A program made the position numbers and the translations under genes. A stretch of 64,000 nt of DNA, from contig NZ_JAAQPH010000026.1 in NCBI RefSeq assembly GCF_011683915.1, forward strand, positions 1-64,000. The letters run 5' to 3'. Below, piece by piece: positions 34,959 through 43,823 of this stretch (positions are counted from its first letter, which is position 1; the number at the start of each line of letters is the position of its first letter). The DNA comes from Pelagibius litoralis (lineage in GTDB: Bacteria; Pseudomonadota; Alphaproteobacteria; Kiloniellales; Kiloniellaceae). Under the pieces are notes generated by a model. It saw nothing but the letters and a program-made list of their open reading frames with translations, ran no database searches and had not been told where the DNA came from.

Positions 34959-35804
34959 ATGATCACTGAAAGAACCCTGCCCTATTGGCTGCTGGCGCCG
35001 AGCCTGGTCTTTTTGATCGCGCTCTTTGCCTATCCCTTCGCCGATGCCTTCTTCATTGCCTTTCGCGCCGATGGGCAGTGGACCTTCGACAATTTCCGCA
35101 CCATGGTCGACGACATCAACTTCGGCCTGTCGCTGTGGAACACCATGCTGCTGGTGTTGATCGTCGTGCCTCTGCAGATCGCCATCGCGCTGACCATGGC
35201 GATGATGCTGACCAAGATCCGTGCCGGCCGCGACCTCGTGCTCTATGTCTGGACCATTCCGCTCGGCATTTCCGATCTGGCCGCCGGCGTGGTCTGGCTC
35301 GCTCTTTTGAGCGAACGCGGCTACATCAATACCGTCCTTTCCGCCCTCGGCATCGTCGACGGGCCGGCGTTGTGGCTGAGCTATGAGACGCCGGTGGCGC
35401 TCTTCATCGCGGTTATCCTGGCGGAGGTCTGGCGCGCCACCGCCATCGTCATGGTGATCCTGGTGGCCGGCGTGCAGCTTATCCCCAAGGAATACAACGA
35501 AGCGGCGGAAATCTTCGGCGCGTCGGCCTGGCAGCGCTTCGTCAAGATCACCCTGCCCCTGCTGAAGCCCAGCCTGCAGACCGCCCTGATCCTGCGCACC
35601 CTGCTGGCCTTCGAGGTTTTCGCCGTGGTGGTCGCCCTGGGCGGCCGCGACCTGCCGGTACTGATGGGCGAGGCCTTCCTCTGGCAGTTCGACTACCGCG
35701 ACAGCGGTGTGGCTTCGGCCTATGCCGTTCTCATCCTGCTCATCTCCATCGCCTTCACCCTGGTTTACCTGCGGGTGCTGCGCGTTAAAGAGGAGGCCGA
35801 GTGA
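34959..35804 (+). CDS. Sugar ABC transporter permease (MalF-type)
   Basis: The 281-residue protein has six membrane segments. The EAA loop for ATPase contact is EYNEAAEIFGASAWQRFVKITLPLLKPSLQ. It pairs with the next permease, whose reading frame overlaps its stop. MalF-type because it is the first permease and has the longer periplasmic N-terminal part. Substrate is probably a glycoside or sugar derivative. Confidence 0.92.
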   Translation: MITERTLPYWLLAPSLVFLIALFAYPFADAFFIAFRADGQWTFDNFRTMVDDINFGLSLWNTMLLVLIVVPLQIAIALTMAMMLTKIRAGRDLVLYVWTIPLGISDLAAGVVWLALLSERGYINTVLSALGIVDGPALWLSYETPVALFIAVILAEVWRATAIVMVILVAGVQLIPKEYNEAAEIFGASAWQRFVKITLPLLKPSLQTALILRTLLAFEVFAVVVALGGRDLPVLMGEAFLWQFDYRDSGVASAYAVLILLISIAFTLVYLRVLRVKEEAE

Positions 35805-36673
35805 TGACTGCCCTCACCAAAGACAACCTGCCGGAAAAACCCGGCCTCGCGGACCGGCTGCTGCCACGCTGGAGCGTCGGACAATGGCTCTTCGCCGCGA
35901 TCTGCCTGATCCTCTGCCTCTGGGTCCTGCTGCCGATCTACCTGCTCGTGCTCAGCGCCTTCTCGCCGCGCGACGCCGTCTTCGCCTGGCCGAAGGCCTT
36001 TCTGCCGCTCGATCTCTCGACCGACACCATTGCCTTTTTCTTCGGGGTCCGTGGGGTTCTGGCGGCCTTCTTCAATTCGGTCATGGTGGCGGTCCTGACC
36101 ATGGTGATCTCCATCGGCCTCGGCGCGCCCGCCGGCTATGCCCTGGCCCGCTTTCGTTTCCGCGGCAAGGACAGCTTCCGCCTGATGATCGTCATGACCC
36201 GCGCCTTCCCGATTGCCATTCTGGCGCTGCCGCTGACCGTAACCTTCATCAAGGTCGGGCTCTACGACACCGTCTTCGGCGTGGCGCTGGTCCACTCGGC
36301 CCTGGCCCTGCCCTTCGCCGTCCTGATCAGCTCCAGCCTTTTTATGGGGATACCCTTCGAGCTGGAAGAGGCCGCCTGGACCATGGGCTGCACCCGCTTC
36401 CAGGCCTTCATGCGCGTGGTCATGCCGATCGCGACGCCGGGCCTGGCGGCGGCGGCGATTTTCGCCTTCGTGATCTCCTGGAACGAGGTCTTCGCGGCGA
36501 CCATCCTGACCCTGCAGCACCCGACCCTGACGGCCTTTCTGCTGACCACCCTGGCGGAATCACCGCTCTACTTCCGTTTTGCCGGCGGCTTCTTCCTGGT
36601 GGTCCCGGCGCTGATCTTTATTTTCGCGGTGCGCAAATACCTCTTCAGCATGTGGGGCATCGCCAACCGCTGA
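35804..36673 (+). CDS. Sugar ABC transporter permease (MalG-type)
   Basis: The 289-residue protein starts from the ATG at 35804, placed 7 bases after AGGAGG. A GTG at 35801 is directly ahead. Six membrane segments are seen. The EAA loop is PFELEEAAWTMGCTRFQAFMRVVMPIATPGL. It ends KYLFSMWGIANR, the typical MalG C-terminus that contacts the binding cassette. Confidence 0.92.
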   Translation: MTALTKDNLPEKPGLADRLLPRWSVGQWLFAAICLILCLWVLLPIYLLVLSAFSPRDAVFAWPKAFLPLDLSTDTIAFFFGVRGVLAAFFNSVMVAVLTMVISIGLGAPAGYALARFRFRGKDSFRLMIVMTRAFPIAILALPLTVTFIKVGLYDTVFGVALVHSALALPFAVLISSSLFMGIPFELEEAAWTMGCTRFQAFMRVVMPIATPGLAAAAIFAFVISWNEVFAATILTLQHPTLTAFLLTTLAESPLYFRFAGGFFLVVPALIFIFAVRKYLFSMWGIANR

Positions 36674-36725
36674 ACCACGAAACAGGTGCCTCCAAAGGGC
36701 GCCCGAAGCAAGGGAGTAAAAAGCC

Positions 36726-37787
36726 ATGGCTGCCGGCATCTATGTCGATAAAGTTCGCAAGGTCTTCGGCACCTTCGAGGCCCTGAAGTCCGTATCCCTG
36801 GACGTACAGCCGGAGGAGTTCACCGTTCTGCTCGGCCCCTCGGGCTGCGGTAAGACGACCCTGCTGCGCATCATCGCCGGCCTGGAGACGGAAACCTCCG
36901 GAGAGTTGAGGATCGGCGATAAAAGGGTCAACGGCCTGCCGCCGCGCAACCGCAACATCGCCATGGTGTTCCAGAACTATGCGGTGTTTCCACATCTGAC
37001 GATCTTCGAGAACATCGCCTTCGGCCTGCGCATGAAAAAGCTGCTGAACAGCGAGATCGAACCGCGGGTGAAAAAGGCCGCCGGCATGATGCACATCGAA
37101 CATCTGCTGGACCGCTACTCGGCCCAGCTCTCCGGTGGCCAGCGCCAGCGCGTCGCGGTCGCCCGCGCCCTGGCGATGGAGCCGGAGGTCCTGTTGATGG
37201 ATGAGCCATTGTCGAACCTGGACGCCCTGCTGCGCCTGGAGATGCGCGCCGAATTGAAGGGCCTGCTGGCGGAAAGCCGCACCACAACCATCTACGTCAC
37301 CCACGATCAGGTCGAAGCCATGAGCCTGGCCGACCGCATCGCCGTGATGCACGGTGGCCACATCATCCAGTACGACCGCCCCATCGAGGTCTATCAGAAC
37401 CCGGCCAACGCCTTCTGCGGCGGCTTCATCGGCAATCCGCCGATGAACTTCCTGCAGGCGGAACGCGAGAACGGCCACTGCCGGATCGCCGGCGCCGCCC
37501 TGCCCGGCCCCAGCGCCAGCCAGGGCAACGGGCGGGTCACCCTGGGAATCCGGCCGGAGGATGTATTGGTGGCGGAAACCGCTGCCTCGGAACATCTGAC
37601 CGGGCGGGTGACGGTGGTCGAACCGCTCGGCCCCCACAACCTGCTGACCCTCGCGGTCGACCAACAACTGTTTCGCGTCACAACCGCCGCTGACTCCCCC
37701 ATCAAAAGCGGCCAGGAGGTCTATCTTGCGCTGGCCCCGGAACGGCGGCGCTGGTTCGACACTGAAAGCGGCAAAGCGCTCCATTGA
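36726..37787 (+). CDS. Sugar ABC transporter ATP-binding protein (MalK/UgpC-type)
   Basis: The 353-residue protein has Walker A GPSGCGKTT, the Q-loop in MVFQNYAVFPHLT, signature LSGGQRQRVAVARALAMEP, Walker B LLMDEPLSNLDA and the switch His in VTHDQVEAMSL. The C-terminal TOBE/OB domain (GNPPMNFLQ ... LGIRPEDVLV) is that of MalK-like ATPases. It begins 52 bases after the second permease; the glycosidase gene follows 32 bases later. Confidence 0.94.
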   Translation: MAAGIYVDKVRKVFGTFEALKSVSLDVQPEEFTVLLGPSGCGKTTLLRIIAGLETETSGELRIGDKRVNGLPPRNRNIAMVFQNYAVFPHLTIFENIAFGLRMKKLLNSEIEPRVKKAAGMMHIEHLLDRYSAQLSGGQRQRVAVARALAMEPEVLLMDEPLSNLDALLRLEMRAELKGLLAESRTTTIYVTHDQVEAMSLADRIAVMHGGHIIQYDRPIEVYQNPANAFCGGFIGNPPMNFLQAERENGHCRIAGAALPGPSASQGNGRVTLGIRPEDVLVAETAASEHLTGRVTVVEPLGPHNLLTLAVDQQLFRVTTAADSPIKSGQEVYLALAPERRRWFDTESGKALH

Positions 37788-37819
37788 TGACAGGTTCAAG
37801 AAGAGGCGATTGACTGAAG

Positions 37820-39160
37820 ATGGCTGAGGCAACAGCGCCAGAGGCGCCCAAAAACTTGAGTGACCCGGAGGTCTGCACGCGCGAGGCCGAGCGCATTCTC
37901 AAAGAAAACGACCGCGGCGGCTATACCGTGCCGACCCCGGGGCTCTATCCGTTCCAATGGAACTGGGACAGCTGTTTCGTGGCACTCGGCTGGGCAACCT
38001 TCGACGAAGTGCGCGCCTGGCAGGAAATCGACAGTCTCTTTGCCGCCCAGTGGCCCGACGGCATGGTCCCTCACATCGCTTTCCACAGAGAAGACCCGGG
38101 ATACTTTCCGGGCCCCGACGTCTGGGGCAAGGCGGCGATCTGGGGTGATCGACCTGCCGTCGCCACGTCGGGGATCAGCGATCCGCCGGTTGCTGCCAGC
38201 ATTGTTCTGAAGCTTTGGCAGGGCGCCCGCGACCGGCAACAGGCCGGCGCCGCCGCGCAGCGGCTCTATCCCAAGCTGATGGCCTGGCACCGCTGGTTCC
38301 ACGGCGCGCGCGACCCGGCGGCGGATGGCATGGTCGCCATTCTCCACCCCTGGGAATCCGGACGGGACAACAGCCCTGACTGGGATACCGCCCTTTCCCG
38401 GGTACCGGCGGACGGTTTGCCGCCGTTCGAGCGCCGCGACCTCGACAAGATCGACGCCGCGCAACGGCCCCGCAAGGAACAGTACGACCGCTACCTTTCC
38501 CTCATCCTGACATTCCGCGAGAGAGGTTACGACCCGGAGGCCATCTATGCCGCCTCTGCCTTCAAGATGGTCGATGTCGGCACGCTCGCCATCCTGCTGC
38601 GCGCAGACCGCGATCTCAGGGTGCTGGCCGAGGCCCTGGGCCACCAGCAAGACATCCCGGAGTTCGATCGCTGGATCGCGCGGGGCGAAGACGCACTGGA
38701 GCGGCTTTGGGACGAGGAGGCCGGAAGCTTTCGATCCTTCGACCTGGTATCCGGTACCTTCGCCGACGCCATCACCTCAGCCTCTTTCCTGCCGCTCTAT
38801 GCCGGTGGCGTGAAACCTGAACGCCTGATCCAGATGATTGAGATTCTGGACCGATGGTTTGCCACGACTGCCTATCCGGTGCCGAGCTTCGATCCCGAGG
38901 ACCAACGCTTCGACCGGCTGCGCTACTGGCGCGGGCCGACCTGGGCCATCGTCAATCACATGATCGCAGAGGGCCTGAGCGATTGCGGTTATGACGACCG
39001 GGCGGCCCGTATTGCAGAGGCCAGCGCGCGCGCCATCCGCCAAAGCGGTTTCTGGGAATACTTCGATCCCATCACCGGTCAGGGCCTCGGCGGAGACGAC
39101 TTCACCTGGACCGCGGCCATGTGGCTGGCCTGGGCCAGGCACTTCGCAACCGAGAACTGA
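37820..39160 (+). CDS. MGH1/GH63-like glycoside hydrolase
   Basis: The 446-residue protein is an (alpha/alpha)6-barrel of the GH63-related group that includes mannosylglycerate and glucosylglycerate hydrolases. Signature segments are PFQWNWDSCFVALGWA, PDGMVPHIAF, LHPWESGRDNSPDWD (Asp183, candidate acid) and FWEYFDPITGQGLGGDDFTWTAAM (Glu413, candidate base). There is no signal peptide, so it acts on substrate imported by the preceding ABC transporter. A mannosyl- or glucosyl-conjugate such as a compatible solute is the likely substrate; sequence alone does not say which. Confidence 0.82.
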   Translation: MAEATAPEAPKNLSDPEVCTREAERILKENDRGGYTVPTPGLYPFQWNWDSCFVALGWATFDEVRAWQEIDSLFAAQWPDGMVPHIAFHREDPGYFPGPDVWGKAAIWGDRPAVATSGISDPPVAASIVLKLWQGARDRQQAGAAAQRLYPKLMAWHRWFHGARDPAADGMVAILHPWESGRDNSPDWDTALSRVPADGLPPFERRDLDKIDAAQRPRKEQYDRYLSLILTFRERGYDPEAIYAASAFKMVDVGTLAILLRADRDLRVLAEALGHQQDIPEFDRWIARGEDALERLWDEEAGSFRSFDLVSGTFADAITSASFLPLYAGGVKPERLIQMIEILDRWFATTAYPVPSFDPEDQRFDRLRYWRGPTWAIVNHMIAEGLSDCGYDDRAARIAEASARAIRQSGFWEYFDPITGQGLGGDDFTWTAAMWLAWARHFATEN

Positions 39161-39163
39161 GCC

Positions 39164-40363
39164 TCAGGATTGCGCGCTGTCAGGCAGAACGCGCAGGACC
39201 TCCGCAAGCGCCAGGAAAAGATGATAGAGGCTGCTGGCCGGAATTGCCGGGGCGATCATCTTGCCGTCGCCATCCAGCTGATCCTGCCAGAGCGCATGAT
39301 CGAAACTCACGAAATGGGTGAACATCGATTTCAGCAGCGGCTCGCTGCCGGCCTTGGCGGTCGGATCGCCGCAGCGTTCGGTCAGGGCGAGACAGGCCTT
39401 CAGTGCCTCGGTCTGGGGCCAGAGCCGCTTGCTGCCGCCCTTCAGTACCCGGCCTGTCTGGTCCAGTTCATCATAGGCCCCGAAAACACCACCCGGCCGG
39501 CGGTCGATGCCATGTTGCCAGCCCCAGGAAAACAGCTTTTCCATGATCGGCAGAACCGAGTCGTCTCCGGACAGCTGCCCGTAGCGATGGAGCAGCCAAA
39601 CCCATTCAAAATGGTGACCGGGCTCACGCAGAAGCGCACCCTCGACCGCCATCTCGTTCCAATCCGAATCGAAGAACTCCGTCAACTGCCCCGTATCAGC
39701 GGCATAAAACCTGAGCTTGAAGAGATCGAGAATGCGTCCGGCCCGATCGAACCATTCCTGCTCGCCGCTCGCCTCATACAGAGCCAGCAGGGCTTCGAAA
39801 AGGTGCATGTGAGGATTCTGACGGCGCGGCAGCGGGATGGCCTCGCCCTCGGCTACCGCGTGGTCGGTGTAACCGTCGAAGCTGCCGTCTCGCTCCAGCC
39901 CCAGCGACGAATCGACAAATGCGATCGTCCGCTTGGCACGCTGCAAAACCTCCGGGTCGCCGCCGGCACGATAAAGCCAGGCCATCGCCAGCAGCATGAA
40001 AGCGTGGTCGTAGCAGTCCTTCGTCCGGTCGAGCGGAGTCCCGTCGCGCCGCAGGCGGTGGAACCAGCCTTCGCCGTCATGATCCCAGGCATGTTCAAGC
40101 AGAAAGGCATAGGCGCCGCGGGCCAGCGCCAGCCCGTCGGGGAACAACTGAAGGGTATGAGCCTGGGCATAGACGTAGATCTGTCGCGCCTGCAGCCTGA
40201 CGCGCGTGTAGTCCTCGCTACTCGGTTGCGCCGACAGATCCAGCTTCTCGATAAAAGCGCCAGTCTGCGAATCAAAACCGGTGGCTGCCCAAAAAGGCAG
40301 CAGCTTCTGGCCCAGCCAACCGCCGAGATCTTCGATAGCAAAGGACATGGTCAGCTGTGACAT
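39164..40363 (-). CDS. N-acylglucosamine 2-epimerase-family sugar isomerase (mannose isomerase-like)
   Basis: The 399-residue protein has an (alpha/alpha)6-barrel. Conserved active-site segments are RVRLQARQIYVYAQAH, TKDCYDHAFMLLAMAW, RRQNPHMHLFEALLALYE and EPGHHFEWVWLLHRYG, with the catalytic histidines in the last two. The group contains D-mannose isomerase, YihS and cellobiose 2-epimerase. It converges on the glycosidase gene with 3 bases between the stops. Release of mannose by the hydrolase and conversion to fructose by this enzyme is a coherent but inferred pathway. Confidence 0.85.
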   Translation of the reverse strand: MSQLTMSFAIEDLGGWLGQKLLPFWAATGFDSQTGAFIEKLDLSAQPSSEDYTRVRLQARQIYVYAQAHTLQLFPDGLALARGAYAFLLEHAWDHDGEGWFHRLRRDGTPLDRTKDCYDHAFMLLAMAWLYRAGGDPEVLQRAKRTIAFVDSSLGLERDGSFDGYTDHAVAEGEAIPLPRRQNPHMHLFEALLALYEASGEQEWFDRAGRILDLFKLRFYAADTGQLTEFFDSDWNEMAVEGALLREPGHHFEWVWLLHRYGQLSGDDSVLPIMEKLFSWGWQHGIDRRPGGVFGAYDELDQTGRVLKGGSKRLWPQTEALKACLALTERCGDPTAKAGSEPLLKSMFTHFVSFDHALWQDQLDGDGKMIAPAIPASSLYHLFLALAEVLRVLPDSAQS

Positions 40364-40705
40364 TTTTGTTCCCGCCTTGGATGACGGTCCGAAATTGCGC
40401 CTCCAGAAGCGGTCTCAATAACGCGACAGCCCTGGCAACTCAAGGTCTGGCCAATAGGCCGGGCAGGCTTTGCAGCCTGACAAGGCAAAAACCTCAACGC
40501 GGGCATATGCCGCAGAACTACAATCATCAGCCAGTTGCATCCGGCCTTGTCCGGAGTAGTATTGCCCAGGCTTGTCGCCGCCCGGTTTTTGACACTTCGA
40601 TTGGGGAATGGGCGGCGAACAGCGGAAGCTTGAAGCTTTCAGGTGACTTAGCCTTCCTGTTCCGGCAGCGACTCCGGGCAATACGGTGAGGGCCAAAAAG
40701 CGAAG
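40364..40705. other. Divergent intergenic region between the epimerase and Crp-type genes
   Basis: No credible gene. A short perfect inverted repeat CAGGCT-TTGC-AGCCTG lies at 40464-40479. A -35-like TTGACA at 40589-40594 has no convincing -10. No clear operator was found. Confidence 0.4.
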
Positions 40706-41431
40706 ATGGAGGCGATGACAGCCAACCAACGGCTCTCGGGGGGTACGGGTTACGCGCTTGAGCGGATCGAGATCTTCAAAGGTCTGGAAGCGAGCGAGAT
40801 CGAGCGCCTTTCGCAGCGCATGAATTGGCGCAACTACCAGGCCCAGCAACAGATCATCGGCCACCAGGACGCCTCGACCGACGTCTACTTCATGGTTTCC
40901 GGAACGGTCCGGGTGATCCTGTTCTCGAGTGCCGGCAAGGAAGTGGCTTTTCGCGACATCTCAGCCGGCGAGTGCTTTGGCGAGTTCGCCGCCATCGACG
41001 GAGCGCCCCGCTCAGCCAACGTCATCGCTCTGACGGATGTGATGATCGGCTCCGTGCCGGCTGAAACTTTCCGTACCATCCTGCAGGAATACCCTGCCGT
41101 TTCCATGGCGATGCTGACCTACATCACCCGCCTGGTTCGCTCTTTGAGCGAGCGGATCTTCGAATTCAGTACGCTTGCCGTGAAAAATCGTATCCATTCG
41201 GAACTGCTGCGACTGGCGCGGGATCACATCGGCGACGACAATACGGCGCGCATCTCGCCGGCACCGACCCATGCCGATATCGCCAGCCGCATTTCGACCC
41301 ATCGTGAGGCGGTGACCCGTGAGTTGAACGATTTGACCAAGAACGGTTTGATCAAACGCGACGGCCGCACCCTGATCGTCAGCGACGTCATCGAGTTGGA
41401 ACGTATGGTCCACGAAGTCGCCGGCGACTGA
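40706..41431 (+). CDS. Crp/Fnr-family transcriptional regulator
   Basis: The 241-residue protein has a cyclic-nucleotide-binding fold (residues ~20-140) with FGEFAAIDGAPRSANVIAL, the phosphate-binding cassette with its Glu and Arg. A dimer helix and a Crp-type winged helix follow (HADIASRISTHREAVTRELNDLTKNGLIKRDG). No N-terminal cysteine cluster is present, so it is not Fnr-like. A cAMP-type ligand is plausible. An ATG at 40715 is an alternative start. A strong terminator follows at 41548. Confidence 0.92.
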   Translation: MEAMTANQRLSGGTGYALERIEIFKGLEASEIERLSQRMNWRNYQAQQQIIGHQDASTDVYFMVSGTVRVILFSSAGKEVAFRDISAGECFGEFAAIDGAPRSANVIALTDVMIGSVPAETFRTILQEYPAVSMAMLTYITRLVRSLSERIFEFSTLAVKNRIHSELLRLARDHIGDDNTARISPAPTHADIASRISTHREAVTRELNDLTKNGLIKRDGRTLIVSDVIELERMVHEVAGD

Positions 41432-41843
41432 CCGCCCACTGAGGGGTTTTGTTCCCCGAGGTCCCGCAGCACCCGGTCGGCGGCAAGAATGCGAACCAGA
41501 CCAGGATTTCCGACCAACAGCGCTCCAGGCCAAGCTCCGGATAAGGGAAAACCCCGTCCGATGGGCAGCGGACGGGGTTTTCAAGGCTCACTAAAGGTCC
41601 GTCATCGTGGCTTGAGGGAGGACCTCCACAACAACGCCCTAAACATAGGGCCGGGCCGCCAAAACCACTGTGGGATTTGTCACACCCAGGGCAAGAAACT
41701 GCGAATTCGGCAGAATTCCTTACCCCTTGAGGCCTAAGCCACAAGTCCCGCGCCCTTCTCCGCCTGCTCACTCGCCCCGCCGACCGTCTGGGCCCAGACT
41801 TCCCAGGAAAGCCGTTTCGACCGCAATCCCGGGAGAATGCACC
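41432..41843. other. Intergenic region with terminator
   Basis: It holds the strong terminator at 41548-41581, a short GGGG/CCCC hairpin at about 41441-41458 and otherwise nothing convincing. The frame open from 41670 into the IalB gene lacks a start with a ribosome site before 41844. Confidence 0.5.
41548..41581 (+). terminator. Bidirectional Rho-independent terminator
   Basis: AAAACCCCGTCCG, loop of 8, CGGACGGGGTTTT: a perfect 13-base-pair stem whose ends give a T-run on either strand. It follows the Crp-type gene by 116 bases. Confidence 0.9.
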
Positions 41844-42335
41844 ATGAATAGGATGTTCAGCAGAGCCCTTTGCCTACCGCTCAAGCCCCTCGGGCTGGCC
41901 CTCGGCCTGGCTGCAGGCCTGACCGCCGGCAGCAGCCTCACGGCCACATCGGCCCTCGGTGACGTCGAACGCTGGAGCGTCGTCTGCGGTCAGTCGGCCT
42001 GCCTGGCCGATTACCAGGCACCGGGACTGCAGATCCTGATCGCACCCGAACGCGGCAGCCGGCGGCTGCGGGCCATCCTGCGCGTCAGCCACCAGGTGGG
42101 CGCCAACGCACCCATCGCGCTGCAACTCGACAGCGGCTGGACCACCAGTCTGCGGACCAGCGCCTGCAACGATCTGTTCTGCCAGGCTGCCGTCAGCTTG
42201 GAGGCGACCGACCAGGTTCTCGCCCGGTTCCGCAGGGACCTGCAAGGCGTGGCAGCCTATCGCGTGGCAGAGAAGACCGTCGTGGCCCGCTTTTCCTTGA
42301 AAGGCTTCAGCAATGCACTCAACCAGATCCAGTAG
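41844..42335 (+). CDS. IalB-like (invasion-associated locus B) periplasmic protein
   Basis: The 163-residue protein starts at the ATG 41844 after GGGAG. The signal peptide has a long hydrophobic core (PLGLALGLAAGLTAG). The IalB pattern is seen in the mature part: WSVVCGQSACLADYQ, LRAILRVSHQ, PIALQLDSGW, ACNDLFCQAAVSL with paired cysteines, and FSLKGFSNAL at the end. IalB proteins are periplasmic and of uncertain role. Its 3' end overlaps the start of the cytochrome gene by 23 bases. Confidence 0.75.
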   Translation: MNRMFSRALCLPLKPLGLALGLAAGLTAGSSLTATSALGDVERWSVVCGQSACLADYQAPGLQILIAPERGSRRLRAILRVSHQVGANAPIALQLDSGWTTSLRTSACNDLFCQAAVSLEATDQVLARFRRDLQGVAAYRVAEKTVVARFSLKGFSNALNQIQ

Positions 42336-42744
42336 CCGCTGCCCGACCGGGCAGTGGCCCACCCGACGGCAGAGCCGAAACCGCGGCGCCGCGAGAGATA
42401 CGCTGCTCCTGACCGGGATCGGCCTGGCAGCCGTCCTGTTCTGGGTCTGCCTGCCGCTTGTCGGCCCCGCGCGGGGCGACGAGATCACCGAGGGCCGCGA
42501 TCTGGTGGCCCAATACTGCCTGCGCTGCCATGCGGCGCCGGAAGCCCCCTACAGCACGACGGCGGCACCGACCCTGCGCGAGATGGCCCAGGCGGTAGAC
42601 TGGTCGACTCTGAGGTTACAGGCCTGGCTGGCGGCGGATCACCCGCCGATGCCGCGATTTAACCTGACCTCGGCAGAAATCTTCGCCCTGCGCAGTTACC
42701 TTTCCTCGATGAAGACCGACTCACTGCTGCACCCGGCGTTCTGA
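42313..42744 (+). CDS. Membrane-anchored or periplasmic mono-haem cytochrome c
   Basis: The 143-residue protein has an N-terminal hydrophobic segment (residues ~31-52) and one haem-binding motif CLRCH (Cys69, Cys72, His73). Met113 in PPMPRF is the likely sixth ligand, and LTSAEIFALRSYLSSM is the usual C-terminal helix. It resembles small class I cytochromes or sulfite-dehydrogenase-type subunits. The start overlaps the IalB gene; a later start would still keep the membrane segment. No catalytic partner gene is adjacent. Confidence 0.85.
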   Translation: MHSTRSSSRCPTGQWPTRRQSRNRGAARDTLLLTGIGLAAVLFWVCLPLVGPARGDEITEGRDLVAQYCLRCHAAPEAPYSTTAAPTLREMAQAVDWSTLRLQAWLAADHPPMPRFNLTSAEIFALRSYLSSMKTDSLLHPAF

Positions 42745-42755
42745 GGTCGCGGGCT

Positions 42756-43169
42756 ATGCAAGAAAAGACCCCCGCGCGTATGGCCCTGATATCGCTCGCC
42801 CTCGCCTCACCGCTTTGCCTTGGCGGCTGCGTGACCGGGCTGGTCGGCGCGGCCGGCATGGCCCTGAATGCCGTCACCGGCGGCAGCGGAGCGACGGCCA
42901 GTAAAGCCGGCAGCCCCGGCGGGCAGGGCGCCTTCGATGGAAACTCGCCCAGGGAACTGCAGGATGCCCTGGCACAGACCGACGACAGCACGTCGCCGCT
43001 CTGCCGCCGCCGGCTGGAAGCCTACCGGCAAAAACACGCCGCAACGGAGGACGAAGCGCAAGGGGAGGTACAGACAGTAAGCAAGCCCGGCAGGCGTTGC
43101 GGTCTGCAGCCTCTCTGCCTGCCCGGCGCGGAGCGCCCCACCGAGATGATGGTTTGCCGCAGCCAATAG
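42756..43169 (+). CDS. Predicted lipoprotein of unknown function
   Basis: The 137-residue protein has a type II signal peptide with lipobox LGGC. A Gly/Ala-rich stretch and a charged region containing ELQDALAQTDD follow, then a C-terminal part with four cysteines. No family recognised. It starts 11 bases after the cytochrome gene and is probably in its operon. A hairpin follows 43 bases after the stop. Confidence 0.65.
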   Translation: MQEKTPARMALISLALASPLCLGGCVTGLVGAAGMALNAVTGGSGATASKAGSPGGQGAFDGNSPRELQDALAQTDDSTSPLCRRRLEAYRQKHAATEDEAQGEVQTVSKPGRRCGLQPLCLPGAERPTEMMVCRSQ

Positions 43170-43212
43170 GCTGCTCATAGTTTGGAAGATCTCACGACAT
43201 CGACAAAATGAA

Positions 43213-43233
43213 ACGGCGGCCCGAAGCCGCCGT
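43213..43233. terminator. Hairpin between convergent genes
   Basis: ACGGCGGC, loop CCGAA, GCCGCCGT forms a perfect 8-base-pair stem between the lipoprotein and the HfaA-like gene, which converge here. It has no strong T-run, so termination efficiency is uncertain. Confidence 0.55.
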
Positions 43234-43281
43234 CGCATGTCTTTGCCCGGGCAGAGATCCCGTATAGGTATCCCGGGCCGG

Positions 43282-43722
43282 CTACTGGCTGGCGGCATCA
43301 CCATCCAGGATCTCGCTGACCTCGTCGGCTCCGTTGTTCTGGGTCTGGGTGACGTTGTTCTCAGCCGTCTGATCGCCGACCGCCTCTTGTCCTAGATTCA
43401 AGGCGCCATCCGAGTTGTTCAGGATGATGCAGGACGAATTGCCCCGCGCCCCGGCGCTGCCTTCGCCACCGCAGACAAGATAGGTCGTGGTGCCGGAAAC
43501 GGCGGCACTGCCGCTGCCGCTGTTGCCGTCCAGCAGGCCGGCGTCGACCTGCTTCATGAAGATCGCCATGCTGCCGCCGCTGCGCGCGGAAAAGCCCCAA
43601 GGCTGCTCATTCATCTGGGCCGATGCGTCACCGGCCAGGTGCGCCATCAGGGTAACCGCAAAGGCGGCGTAGACAAGAAAGGTCAGAACATCGACTGTAA
43701 AATGCATCAGGGTCGTTTTCAT
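43282..43722 (-). CDS. Secreted small subunit, HfaA/curlin-like candidate
   Basis: The 146-residue protein starts from the ATG at 43722 after AGGAGGTGGAG. The frame above it is open to 43974 but out of context. The signal peptide is cleaved after GDASA. The mature protein starts QMNEQPWGFS and is rich in Gly, Ser and Asn. It has two cysteines (VCGGEG, SCIILNN) and ends in an Asn/Gln/Thr stretch ALNLGQEAVGDQTAENN, reminiscent of one curlin-type strand repeat. It is the third gene of the operon led by the CsgG/HfaB gene, and its size equals that of Caulobacter HfaA (about 140 residues). The family link is inference. Confidence 0.6.
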   Translation of the reverse strand: MKTTLMHFTVDVLTFLVYAAFAVTLMAHLAGDASAQMNEQPWGFSARSGGSMAIFMKQVDAGLLDGNSGSGSAAVSGTTTYLVCGGEGSAGARGNSSCIILNNSDGALNLGQEAVGDQTAENNVTQTQNNGADEVSEILDGDAASQ

Positions 43723-43823
43723 CTCCACCTCCTGGAAACTGGGTCTGCCACCCCGGGATGAGAAGGGGATGAGGGAGCAGAAAATCTCTGCTCCCTCCCC
43801 GGGGTCGGTAGGCTTGCTTGTGG

